A stretch of DNA of 64,000 nt from Plazaster borealis. Its lineage: Eukaryota > Echinodermata > Asteroidea > Forcipulatida > Labidiasteridae. Positions 11,145 to 23,000 of the stretch are shown piece by piece. Numbering within the stretch: the first letter of the stretch is position 1; each line of letters starts with the position of its first letter. Position numbers and translations under genes: made by a program. The DNA lies in the NCBI GenBank assembly GCA_021014325.1, contig CM037462.1:16202135-16266134 (forward strand), in the 5' to 3' direction. The notes beneath the pieces are model-generated. The model was not told the DNA's origin. It was given only the letters and a program-made list of their open reading frames with translations, and did not search any database.

Positions 11145-11560
11145 TGTGTCATGGCCGAGCAGATAAGAGCACCGGACTCAAGCTCTGGTGTTTCTGTTTT
11201 AGCAGAGTGTGGGTTTGAGTCCCTGTTGGGACACTTGTGTCCTTAAGCAAGACACTTAACCATTATTGCTGCGTCCTTCGGATGGGACGTAAAGCCGAAG
11301 GTCCCGTGTGTTGTGTAATGCACGTAAAAGAACCCAGTGCACTTATCGAAAAAGAGAAGGGGTTCGCCCCGGTGTTCCTGGTTTGATCGGCAGCATATTG
11401 CGCCACAGCACCTGGTAAACCATTGCATGGAGCTATGTAAAGGAATTGGTCTCATACTTCAAAAACGTAGCTCCACAATACCTTGCAGGAAAATAATGAA
11501 AGTTGAAGCGCCTTGGCCCAGACTGCCCCACAGCTTTGAAAAAACTTGGGGAGAACCCTG
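11145..11560 (+). repeat. tRNA-Leu-derived SINE, near full length
   Basis: It begins gtgtcatggccgagcagata, with an anticodon-like ggactcaagctctgg (CAA) and the B-box gggtttgagtccctg. A body follows with cttaagcaagacacttaacc, a gatgggacgtaaagcc block and acgtaaaagaacccag. It is the clearest SINE of this type here. Confidence 0.8.
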
Positions 11561-12007
11561 TGACCACCGACCAGTGGAATGTAGTTATTGTCAAAGTGAA
11601 AACTAATAGTTTTGCGCTGGATATCTCACAATGGTTGGTGAACAGTGACACCTTTTTAAATTGATTTAGAAATGTGCTAAATGCACATTGGGAGCATATG
11701 GGGTGTAGTCTTGGTACATACATGTAAGACGTTGTTGTTTCTTTTTACTCGACTATCGCAATTCCCCCATCTGCATATTTTGTAGCTTTCGGTGAAATTG
11801 TCGCGCCGTGTATGCAGTGTAGAGTCGATCACTAAACTAAACAATAATGTAAGAATGCCTTGCACCATGACTACATAAGGTGTGGTTTACTTTAGGTGTA
11901 TTGACTTACCAACTTGTTTGGCATTTGTTTTAATGACACATTTCAGCAACTTAAAACCTCACCTGATTTTGTTTGTTGGTCTTGTACTACAATAACTTTT
12001 ACTGTAT

Positions 12008-12361
12008 CAGGGCTCGAAATTAACACTGGACCACAGGCTCCAGGCGTGTGATTTTAGTGTGGGGCCAGTGAACACACAATGGGACACACCCGGTGGTCTT
12101 GTGTTTTTCAACTGAATAAATTTCCTCATTGTGTAATTTCTTTGTGAAAAAATGTTGACTGTGAGTGTGATAATTATCTTTCAATTCTCTTTCAAGAGTA
12201 TCGCAGTACACTTACACATAAACACAAATGAGATTTATCTTCTCTGAGTGCTTGTTCAACTCATTTTGGTTCTGGTCTTGTAAAATAAATTCTGGTCCAG
12301 TAAAGATTTTGAGCTACAAGCCCTGCGGTCTTGTGGATTTTTTCTTCAAATTCGAGTCCTG
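12008..12361 (-). mobile_element. C-family element, minus strand
   Basis: The ends are cagggctcgaaatt at 12008 and aaattcgagtcctg at 12361. The interior matches the reverse of the family, for example gagctacaagccctgcggtc. No target-site duplication is seen. Confidence 0.7.
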
Positions 12362-12489
12362 AAGAGGCTCAGTTAAAACACTAGTCTATTTTCAAGTCAC
12401 CTGTTTGGAATTTACAAGATTAGGAGTCAGAAGTTACTCTCTCCCAAAAACTTTTAAAAATAGTTTAATTTTTGTTTGAGGAAGTTACC

Positions 12490-13045
12490 CAGATAACATT
12501 CATACATTGGGCCAACGCTGTTTTTTGGTCGGCAACGTCGGAATTGGTATTGTGTCAGCTTTTGAAGTCGGCCCCACGCTGGCACTACGTCGCAATGATC
12601 GGCATTGGCATTATGTTTGTTTTTGGCATTTGGCCAATGTGGCTGTGTGGTTTTTAGTAAAAAGAAAACAATAGTTGGCATTGTGTTGGGGTTCTGGTGT
12701 TGGGCCAATGTTGTCTCTAGGTCGGCAATATGATATTGGTTTTACTTTGGTGTCAGATCAATGTTGAGCTAACATTGGTTATTAGTGGTAAAGCAATATC
12801 TGCATTGTGTTGGTAGGCGACGCACATTGTGTAGGACCAATTGGCTTTAGGTTGGCATTACCACATTGGTTTTACATTGGCAGTCAATGTTGAGCCAGCG
12901 TTGTTTATTAGTGGGAAATGAAAATTGGCATTGTGTTGGTTTTCGACATAGGACCAATGTTGGCTTTAGGTCGGCATCATCACATTAATTTCACGTCGAC
13001 ACATTAGCGGGAATGTATTATTGTCATTGTGTTGGTAGGTGACGT
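12490..13045. repeat. Degenerate tandem repeat of about 120-bp units
   Basis: Units repeat a core like ggaccaatgttggctttagg followed by tcggcat and cacattggttt. Cores start near 12708, 12834 and 12950. Weaker forms lie upstream of 12700. The DNA is rich in ttgg and ccaa words and has no coding sense. Confidence 0.6.
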
Positions 13046-14255
13046 AATGTCAATAAATACAATTTTCTCAGTATTTGAACTCCTTGTCAATCAAGCTTTT
13101 TAGGATTTATCTTTAAACTTCCTGAATATAACATAATATATGAATGTATTGTACATAGTTGAACTTCATTGTAAGTGGCTTTTATTGATTCGTATTTTTT
13201 AAACCTACATTTACCAAACTAACAAAGGAGAAAGACCTTCCAGGTTTTTGTTAAGGCCGATAGCTACCAATAGTTCTCGAAAGCATATGGGCTTGCAGAA
13301 AATGAAGATCATTTTTTGAACAAACAGGGTTCTCCCCGTGCAAGCTACCATACCGGGCATAGGTGCGAATTGCAGGCCGATTCGCCCAATTTTGTTAATT
13401 ATTTTTTTATTGGGGGTTTCGGCTGTCCGCCGAAACCACCATTGTTTTCGTACTGATTTTTCTTTTTTTTCTTATACTTCTTTCCGAGAAGTCTCATAGC
13501 CTTTACACGTGAAATTTTGTTATCGTTCGATCTCAGGAATTACAGTGTTTAAAAGACACAAACAATACATCAAATGAAAGCCTGTGCTCTAACTTAGATG
13601 GAGCAGCAGTTGCTTTGAGAGATTTTTATTCCTTTCTTGACGATATTACCGATTTAAAAACGCCCGTAAATGTATCGCGATCGCCGTGTCTGTGTACATG
13701 ACACGTATTACTCACTGGAAACTGGATACGTCCGTACCTACACAGACAGCCGTGTCACACGCACGGCATCGTTCCGACCTTTCGACCTTCCATTCATGCA
13801 TGGTTTATCTAACGATGGCGCAAGCTAAGGATGATGACGTCACCAGTTCGATCACCTCTTCTGCCCTCCACAGAGAGGGTGCTAGATAGAATATTGGTCT
13901 GCACGAACTATTAATATGGAACCGTTTAAATCTAAGGGCTATGAAGATAAGTAAAGATAATTAAATACGGAAGCTTCAAAGGGATAGTTATTGGTTTTGG
14001 TCCATCATAAAAGCGATAGGTTCCATTTTCGTTAACTCTTTCAAGTCTGGTGGACAATCGATCGCCATCATCGGGACTATTAACAAACTACATAACGTCA
14101 CCAAGACATTATTCAATTCTTAAAAGTTCGCCTTGTTTAAGCCGAAACCCCAGTATTTGTTCTTAACAAATTCAGTTCCAGTTATTATTATTTTTGTTTA
14201 CTTCAGATCAATCAGTTTACAAAAATCATAAAGATAAAACCAAAAGCACAAAATA
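13046..14255. other. No gene seen; possible element with 12-bp inverted ends
   Basis: The pair ggggtttcggct near 13415 and agccgaaacccc near 14140 are inverted and about 740 bp apart. They might be the ends of a decayed transposon. No coding sequence is supported between them. Confidence 0.35.
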
Positions 14256-14380
14256 GTTAGTGGCCTGATGTTTCAACCCTTGCAGAGTCTTTCTTAAAGG
14301 CCTTTTTTTGGGGGGGGGGGGTGTAGCCTTCGAGAAAGACTCTGGTAGGGTCGAAACATCAGGCCACTTACTATTTTTTG
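14255..14380. repeat. Hairpin of the 'GGCCTGATGTTTC' repeat
   Basis: The left arm agttagtggcctgatgtttc pairs with the right arm gaaacatcaggccacttact; the two arms surround a G run. Half-copies lie at 19215-19265 and 25605-25655. Confidence 0.7.
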
Positions 14381-14486
14381 CATAAATACCATGGGTCTTT
14401 TTGGTTGGTAAGCAGTTTGCAACAGCTAAATTCTATTTTCTGACAGATAAAACCATTTAGAATACCCCAATTGCACAGTAGGGCTT

Positions 14487-14798
14487 TTAAAGGCACTGCA
14501 CACGTTTGGTAATTACTCAAAAATATATATTAGCATAAAAAGTAACATAGTTTTTGAGAAAGAGATAATTTCTCACTAAAATAATAAAAACTTCTTGCAA
14601 GAAGTTTTTATTCCTACATCTGAAAGCACACAAATTTGTACAACAAGGGTGTTTTTTCTTTCATAATTTTCTTGCAACTTCGATGACCAATTGAGCCCAA
14701 ATTTTCACAGGCTTGTTATTTTATGCATATGTTGGGATACACCAAGTGAGAACACTGGTCTGTGACAATTACCAAATGTGTACGTACGATGCCTTTAA
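14487..14798 (-). repeat. MITE family A copy, internally deleted
   Basis: Both outer ends carry ttaaagg and cctttaa, with TTAA on each side. The segment between tattagcata and gtaacatag is shortened by about 60 bp. Confidence 0.75.
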
Positions 14799-15026
14799 AA
14801 CCAAAGATAAACACCAAGTAAAAAAAAACATTCAGAGGACCTTGTTTCAGTTCAGCGTGCTTTGGCCAAACTTCCAAAATGTGGGTCCAGAATGCCCTTG
14901 GCAGTTCTGACAAATCATGGGGAGAATCCTGCATACAACATGTATGTATAATAAGCATTGTGGAAAATCAACCCCATTATTGTACATGTGGTGGAAAACT
15001 GCCACATACATTAGGCCTATTTTTAG

Positions 15027-15508
15027 CAGGGCTTGAACTTTGGAAAATAATCCACAAGACCACAGGGCTTGTGGCTCAAAATGTTTACTGGACCAGAATT
15101 CTCAAGACCAGAATCAAAACAAGAAAACAAACTTCCTGACCCAGTTTAACCATGGTTTAACATGCATTTAAGTTATAAACTGTTTTTATTTGAACAAGAG
15201 CTAAAGGTGTACATGTAAGGGAAGATTTATTTCATTTGTATATTTAGTAGCGCTAGTATTTAGTATACTTCATTATGTCATTACTCAGTAGAATTGAAAG
15301 GTATTTTATCAGACATTTGAACATAATGAACATTTTGAACATACTATTTTTTGTTCAAGATATTTCACAGTGGGTTATTACTATTATTCTTCATTAATAT
15401 TCTGTTAAGAAACACAAGACCGCCGGACTTATCTTGTCTTGAGTTTACTGGCTCGACACCAAAACTACTGGTCTCGGGCCTGTGTTCCAGTGTAAAATTT
15501 GAGCCCTG
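15027..15508 (+). mobile_element. C-family element, full length
   Basis: The ends are cagggcttgaactt and aaatttgagccctg. The interior includes caagaccacagggcttgt and ttcaagatatttcacagtg. The flanking bases show only partial identity. Confidence 0.7.
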
Positions 15509-15513
15509 TGTAT

Positions 15514-16560
15514 TAGCCTTATTCTCAATTTGAATTTAGAAAACCTATAACAACACCCCCCCCCCCCCCTTGTTGATAATAAATCATCTCTATAAAGCAA
15601 TTTTCATTTGTCACACAATATGTCTTTATGTACACCAATGCCTACCCATTGACACACCTGACCTTGTGTACAGTTACCATAGGGATAGACATATGTGAGG
15701 GAGTTCCCCTTCTGAGTACCACAGACACTCAATCAATGGGCGGGCTGTATTGTCTGCACAGCCATGATTGGTCAAAGTCCCGTCCAATGCATATTTTGTT
15801 TGTAGTATTATAATGTACAAAAGTGTGCATATTTTATGTTGATTGATGCACTGTGCAGTATATCCAGAACCGTGTTGTAATGCCTGAGCCTGTGATGACG
15901 TGATTGCTTGGTTGTTGTTTGGAGCGAGGTACATTGTGTGTTGTACAGTACTGTAGAGTTGAACTCTTTAGGACAAAATGATAGCGATATTTTTCGTTTG
16001 CAGTGATGTTAACCTGTTGGCTTAGTATTCCGAGAAATGCTCTGACGAATTTACCGACCTTCAAACCAGCCATGTACATGTATGTGTTTAAGATTTTGCA
16101 ACAGTTTTGCATGGACAGCAAAGTCTTAAGGTTTTGTGCACACTGAATGTTAATATTGAGTCGCATAAAATGATGATTTTTGAGTAGCAAAATTGTACAT
16201 TTTGTATAGCATTTTGCTTTGTTGCTATAAAAGAGAAATCAGCGACTGATGTATTTTGTGTAATTTTTGTTTTAATGGCAAACTCAAATTTTGGGTTTTT
16301 ATCCTCAATGGAATAGTGGAGAATTGTTTCGGAGAAAAAAAGAAAGTTTGCAAAAAACCCTACTTATTAATCTTGTAGGAATTACGGATTCAGACTTCAA
16401 AAATGTAAAAAATTGATACAGATGGAAAAACATGTTGGACTTATTCCAGTTGAATTGAAATCCTGTTTTCATGTTACACGTACATGCATGCGTTTCTGGT
16501 TTTAAATAGTAACTCCTGACAATAATTTTAAGTCACTCTGTTTTTCTTCCTTACCTGCAG
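15514..16560. other. Unassigned DNA upstream of the mucin-like gene
   Basis: I see a C run near 15555 and no supported gene. Open frames at 15628-15813 and 15834-16190 have no recognisable product. The promoter of the downstream gene may lie here or further upstream. Confidence 0.4.
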
Positions 16561-16906
16561 TAAATGAAACTTCTGTGAATCATTCTGCTACATGAAGAGA
16601 AAGAGGCAGAAAGTGTCTCACAATCAACCATCAATTCCTTCAAGAGATCCACGTGTAGGCTCTGTGTCTCCATCTCGCCATCTTGCCAAGCAACCTCTCT
16701 CTTTGTCTAACCTGGCTTCCGTCATCTCTAAGATGCTGCCTCTTTGAATATTGGTGATTGACTTTAATGGCTGACACTCCAAGCTCTCATCCAAGAGTCA
16801 TCATGCCACAAATGATCCTGTGAAGACTAACTGTGTCAGTTTTTACATGTAGTACGTTGATGTAAAACCACATGGTGCACCGACCATCGTTTGGGCTATA
16901 AACATC
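16561..16906 (+). other. Probable 5' UTR of the mucin-like gene
   Basis: The acceptor cttaccctgcag-like ccttacctgcag ends at 16560. The following 346 bp run without another good donor to the start codon at 16907. Short upstream frames begin at ATGs here, for example atgaaacttctgtga. Confidence 0.45.
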
Positions 16907-17090
16907 ATGGCTTCATACTGGTATTGGAATCAGTTTTACCTTCTTTGTGCTGTGTTCGTTGCCTGTTTGGTCCCAACGAGGGCAACAGAATACTGTTCAC
17001 TGACTGGAAGTTTGAACTGTTCACTGGACAGTGTTACATGTAACACTACTGGTCTTATTGCAAAGTTACCAAGTTTGCCAGATTTCCCAT
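16907..17090 (+). CDS. Exon 1: signal peptide and start of Cys segment
   Basis: This exon encodes residues 1-61 plus one base. Residues 10-22 are hydrophobic and a likely signal-peptidase site follows A26 (TRA|TE). The mature part begins with Tyr, Cys and several sequons. The exon ends ccca|t before gtaagt, phase 1. The transcript exon probably begins at about 16561 after the acceptor cctgcag, which leaves roughly 346 nt of 5' UTR containing short upstream ATGs. Confidence 0.85.
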
Positions 17091-20000
17091 GTAAGTTTTA
17101 TTTTTCTAAACAATTTAAAGGAAAAGTACCTCATATAACAAAAACTGGTAAATATGCTTTGGAATTTTGTGCACGTTCGGATTTGCCTTATGTTGTTTGG
17201 GTTGTCGGGTTGGCGTAGTGATTTCTTTCCTCACATTCCACCTCTCGGACCCAGGTTCGAATCCGTCCGGAGGCACCATGTGGATTGGGTTTTCAGTCCC
17301 TACCTGATGGCGTGAGTTTCCCCTAGAATAATTCTCTGGGGTTTCCCTCCAAAATCTATAACTGAAACTTCCTTCCTTCTTGTCTTCTCTCCATGGGGTT
17401 CTTGGCTAGTATTGTGAGTAGGTTCACTAATCTGAGAATCCTTGGCTTCAAAACCAGAGTTAATAAATGAAAATTAAATGAAATGAAACTGTTTTTCCAG
17501 TAATTGAAATAGCATTTATTTGGTGGTGTTCAATTGCTATTTCCTTTGCATTTGACAGTTTGCAGGGCTCAAATTTGGGAGAAAAATCCTCAAGTCCTGT
17601 TTACTGGACCAGAAATTGTTGTACAAAACCAGAATCAAAATGAGCAAAAAACTTCCCTAGTGTGTAGTCCTGACACAGTTTAACATACATGTTTTTATTT
17701 GAATAATTAAGCACTAAGAAAGACACAAAAGAGAAGATTGATCTCGTCTGTCTTTTGGGGGTATTTAAGTTTGCTTTATTACTCTTCAAAATTGAATGGT
17801 ATTTTATCCGACTCAAAGTCAACATTTGAACGTAATATTTGCTTCTGTTCAAGATATTAAATTGTGAGGTATTATTATTCAATTTAAAAAAACACAAGAC
17901 CGTCGGACTTGTCCAGTCATAAGTTTACTCACCCGACACCAAATCCATTGGCATCAGGCTTGCGGTCCTCTGTGAAGTTCAAGCCCTGGTATGTCAGATA
18001 CAAATATTTCTCTGGAGTATTGGTGCGGGTATGAGTCAGTGTTATAATCAGTGATATTTCAGATTAAATCATATTTTAGTTTGATAAGTACCAAATACAT
18101 GTAGTTTGATGTTTCCCATCATCATTCATCATCCGAAATGAATTTTAATAAAAAGGCATAAAGGCAGTATCCGGCCTGCACTATTTCGGCAGAGGCTTGG
18201 CCTGCAGCACTTGTTTAAACCTTTTTTGCATGTACGGCCTAAAAAGAAAAATTGGTCTGTAGGTTATACATACTCTTACCAGGGTTGAGTTTTTGCCGCT
18301 GTAACCAATAACTGTTTCGGTCACTAGCCAGTGATTAACCAATGGCCAAGTCAACCGAAATAGTTATTGGTTACAAGCGCAAAAACGCACTCCTGCATCT
18401 TTTGACATGAGAGTTATGAACAGACACTTTGAATTGTTACAAAGTATAAAAATCACAAAAACTTAGCGATTTTCGGGAGTGTGGTGGTCTCACAGCACTC
18501 AGGGTTCAATTTGCGCGTATCGGCACGTAATTCGTGTGCATATTGGCCCGATACGCTAGCTTTTGCTTGAGGAGAACCCTGGCACTACTTGCTGATGGCC
18601 ATTTTAGTTGCTCTGTATGTGTATACCAGAGTTCCAGTCTTATTATGGAATATCCGCTTACACTCATATGTTTAAAGGTATCGTACACATTTGGTAATGA
18701 CTCAAAACAAATATTAGCATAAAAACTTACTTGGTAACAAGCAACGGAGAGCTGTTGATAGTATAAAACATTGTAGGAAACGACTCCCTCTGAAGTAACA
18801 TAGTTTTTGAGAAAGAGGTAATTTCTCACTAAATTAATAAAACTTCTTGCAGGAAGTTTTTATTCCTATCTTAAAGTACACAAATTTGTACAACAAGGGT
18901 GTTTTTTCTTTCATCATTTTCTTGCAACTTCGATGACCAATTGAGCCCAAATTTTCACGGGCTTGTTATTTTATGCATATGTTGGGATACACCAAGCGAG
19001 AACACTGGTCTTTGACAATTATCAAACGTGTTCAGTGCCTTTAAAGTAGTGTATTTTTTGCCAATTTCTTAACAGTTTTTTTTCCCAAGGGGAACTAAAT
19101 CCCAACATGCCTAAACAAAACCACAAAAACTTGTAGAAAGTATATAGTCTGTTCTTAGACCGGTTAGTTTAGTATTTTGATATTTTAATAATTTTGAATT
19201 TATTCTTCACAAAATTAGTTAGTGGCCTGACGTTTCGAACTTAGCAGAGTCTTTTTCGAAGGCTAAATTGAGAAAAGAAAAAGAAAACTTTTCACGAGAT
19301 ATTTTACTTGAACAAATCAAGTAAATCCAACTGTCCAATTACTAGATTGTCAGGATAATCGTTACAAACTTGAAGTTTGCACTAATCAAAAGAGAAACAA
19401 ACTTCATTCCACGTACACGCATTCATGGGGAACCCGATCCTTCTCACACTCTGGACCAACACTATGGAACGAACTTCCCCCAAATATCAGACAAGTCACC
19501 ACTTATACCAGCTTCAAAACCCATTTGAAAACTTGTTATTGTGCTTAACATTTCATATATTTACTCATTGTAGGCCCACTTGCTTCTGCATCTCTCCTGC
19601 GCCAGGAGTGTCTTTTTAGACAGACATTGCGCATTATAAATGGCCACTTTTATTATTATTATTAAGACACATCTGACAGAAATTTTGTTATTTATAAGAG
19701 AGGAAAATGTCACAACTTTTCCCCTAAATTTTGTTTCCTTTTCCTAATAGGTATCAAAAATAGTACTGCTAATCTGACGAAATGCTGTCCAGAAGGTAAG
19801 CTTTTCAATTTGTGCTTGTTGGTTTAGTTTTTGCAGTGGTTATATTTTGAGAGTTGGTTGAATGCATGCGATCATTGCAAAATGGAGTTCATGATGATGC
19901 CAATATAAAAAGCTTTCCACACTTTCAGTAAGACTTCACACAATATAAAGGAAAACATTGCTTCAAATTTGATTTTGTTGGAGAAAAAGACCAAACAAAA

Positions 20001-23000
20001 TTATTTTGGAGTTAAAGTGTTCATCCAAAAACCAAGTTTGAGGAAGGAATTTCAATTTCAATTAAAAAATTCCATTCGCCATTCTGTCTTGAATTATAAG
20101 TTATTTAAATTGGCAGTAATTGAACTTAATTTTTGCAGTGACCAGGTTTTACTGCATGGCCCAGTTTTGTTCCTGTTGAATATTTATCAGTTTGACTGCA
20201 TGACCCAGTTTGATCACTACCCATTTCCGTTAATTCCAGGTATTCTTGAATACCACCATATTATCATGATTATGGAAACATACACATTTTGCCAGCGCTG
20301 TGTACCATCATTATACCAAAAAAGAGTGTTTCATTTCATTCACTTTCAAGTAAGAAACAACCAGGGAAACTGATTGGGTAAATTTTAAACTAGCAATTTG
20401 GGGTTAAACACAAAAAATTGCTAGAGTTGGACTCGAACCTATGACCTCCTGATTAATGTGACTGGCACCCCGAACAAAGATACTTACAAAACAGGGAGAC
20501 TGCCAACAGTAGGGCCAGATAGCTCAGTTGGTAGAGCGCTGGCACGTTAATCCAGAGGTCGCAGGTTCAAGTTCCGCTGTAGTAATTTTTTTTCCACCCA
20601 AAATTATAAATCACTTTCATTCGGTCTTTCATTAGAATTCCAAGTGAGCTCTTAGAAGGTGACTCTTGTGAATTGCCAATCATGGTGTGAAGGGATCATT
20701 TCCAGAAATGAAAAATGGGATTCGTTCCAGAAATAATGATGCAAATGTTTAGCAATGTTTGCCATTTGATAGGATTGTTATGTATTCCTGGAAAAAAAAA
20801 AAAAAAAAACCCCAATGCAGAATTGCTGATTTATTTATAGAGACAGTGATGTCAGAAAGAACATACAGATCCCTTGTTACCATGGCAATATAGAGTAGTA
20901 ATAGTGTTGGTTAATTTAGCTTGATCATGGTAGCCATGGAGAATTGCTTTTGCTACATGTATTTCCACAACATGTGCATAAACATCTTTTTAAGGAGACA
21001 CTTATTACATGTATCTGGTGACCATTTTGTCAAAATGAACCAAATATGCTGGGGGTAATCATTATAGTTACCCATAAAGGTACCCAGAGGTACACATTTA
21101 CCCAGAGGTACCCAGAAGTTTAATTAGTAAACGCAGGTACCCAAGATTGAAGAGGTAGACATAATGTTTACCCTGGTTCAATTTCAATAAAGAGACATAA
21201 TACAATTAAGAGGCAAGATTTAACATCTATTAAAGATTTATCTTGATGAAACGACATTACATTATCACCAGAATGGTATGTTGTGTGACATCACACATGT
21301 TGCTTAGCATTTAAAATAGATTTGTTAATTAGCTCATCATGATGAATCTTAAGTGCTTTAGGAATAGGAGCCCAGGAGGTACCCTCACCCAGAGGTACCC
21401 AGAGGTATAACCTTGTTTACCAAGAGGTACCCAGAGGTACCCAAAGTTATATCCTCATTAAATTTACCCAGAGGTACAGTATACCCTTACTCAGGTACCC
21501 AGAGGTATCTCATTTACCCAGATGTACATGTGCCCACAGGTACAGAATAGTTAGCCAGAGGTACCCAGAGGTACCCAGAGGCATCAGAGGTACACCGAGA
21601 TATAACCTCATTTACTCAAAGGTACGGAGGATTATTTGGCAGACTTTTCACCCACATTGCACTTCGCCTCATCACACATCAACATCCACAAAGTATTGAA
21701 GGTTTCACAAGTATCTGTAAATAATTATATGTAACATTTACTGATTGAACTTGAAGTTGTAGGGGCAAATGTATAGTAGAGGGGAGTGTTGTCGCATGTA
21801 TGACAAATGTACGCTAGACTAGCTTTACAGAGTGGCGTTGCTAGTCAACAGTACATAAATATGGGTTGCTATGACAGGCTCAGCACAATGGCACTTTATA
21901 GCACGGAGACCCCCCTGTGTCCAAAGATGTTGACTATAGTTCACTCATAACACAGGTTATTAATGAATAGAATCAATCCCTTACATCCAGGAAGAGTGTA
22001 CAGGTGTATCAGGGATAGCCTCAACAAATTATCCATGTAGAATTTATGCGTGACAATTGAGTTACTGGGAAGACCTAATCATAGGGTGTGGCCAGTGGCA
22101 TACATGTATAATAACCACACATTTTAATTGGGGGGGGGGGGCAAGCGGCGATAAAGGGGGGGCTAATTAATGTATTGAACCATTCATTTGTGAATTTTTT
22201 TCGATCTCATTTTGAGGGGCGGGGGGGGGGGGGGGGGGGCACGGTTTCTGAGTTGTATGGGGATTCTCATCAAAGCCTGTTCAGCATCTAGATGAGGGAC
22301 TGGTGTGTGGTACTTCCTCTCTTGTTGTGCTATCAACTGTTTAGTGTATAGGATTTGAGGCATTGCATGGCGAGGTATCAATATATATTTAGTTCGCGGT
22401 AACCATATCTACTTGCTAGGTAGATTTTGTTCTTTGAGAACTTGTCTTGCTTTTTATTCTACTGCCGCAGAGTAGAATATTCGGAATTCGGGAGACTTCT
22501 CAGTTCTGAAAAGGACTGTCCTGCTTATTAACTACTACCTGGGCGGGAGGTAGGAAATCGGGCGGGACTACTTTTTTCGCTATGTGGATCGGGGGGACTT
22601 CTCGTTAATAACTACACTGCCGCGGAGTGAGTTCTAAATAGGTCTCAACGTTTCGACTAGCTTGCTCTAGTCATCGTCAGGAGACTGAAGAGTGTAATAC
22701 ATGTTTGTCCATTTATAGGGGTTCAGAGGTTTCAGTGTAGAGTCAGTCACTGCTCTGATTGGTTCTTCTCAAAGGAGAACTGTGGTTGGCTGGCCTCAAA
22801 GAACAAAATCTACCGAGCAAGTAGGATACACATGGTGTTACCGCAAACCAAACTGTTTTGTGCTGATTGATTTGGTGCAAGCTCCCCCCCCCCCCGAAAA
22901 AAATTCTTTGTATCATGGAGGAAAGAATTCCATGTTTGTATTTATTGGCATGGATTACCTCCTTGAACAGCGAGTAATAAGCATAACTGTATTGTAGGCC

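Noticed and set aside
11145..11230. A tRNA-Leu gene
   Set aside because: The tRNA-like head is joined to a SINE body that recurs at several places in the window.
20514..20583. A tRNA gene with clear A and B boxes
   Set aside because: The ends do not pair into an acceptor stem, and the same block with the same flanks recurs at 51090, 58240 and 63740, so it is a repeat.
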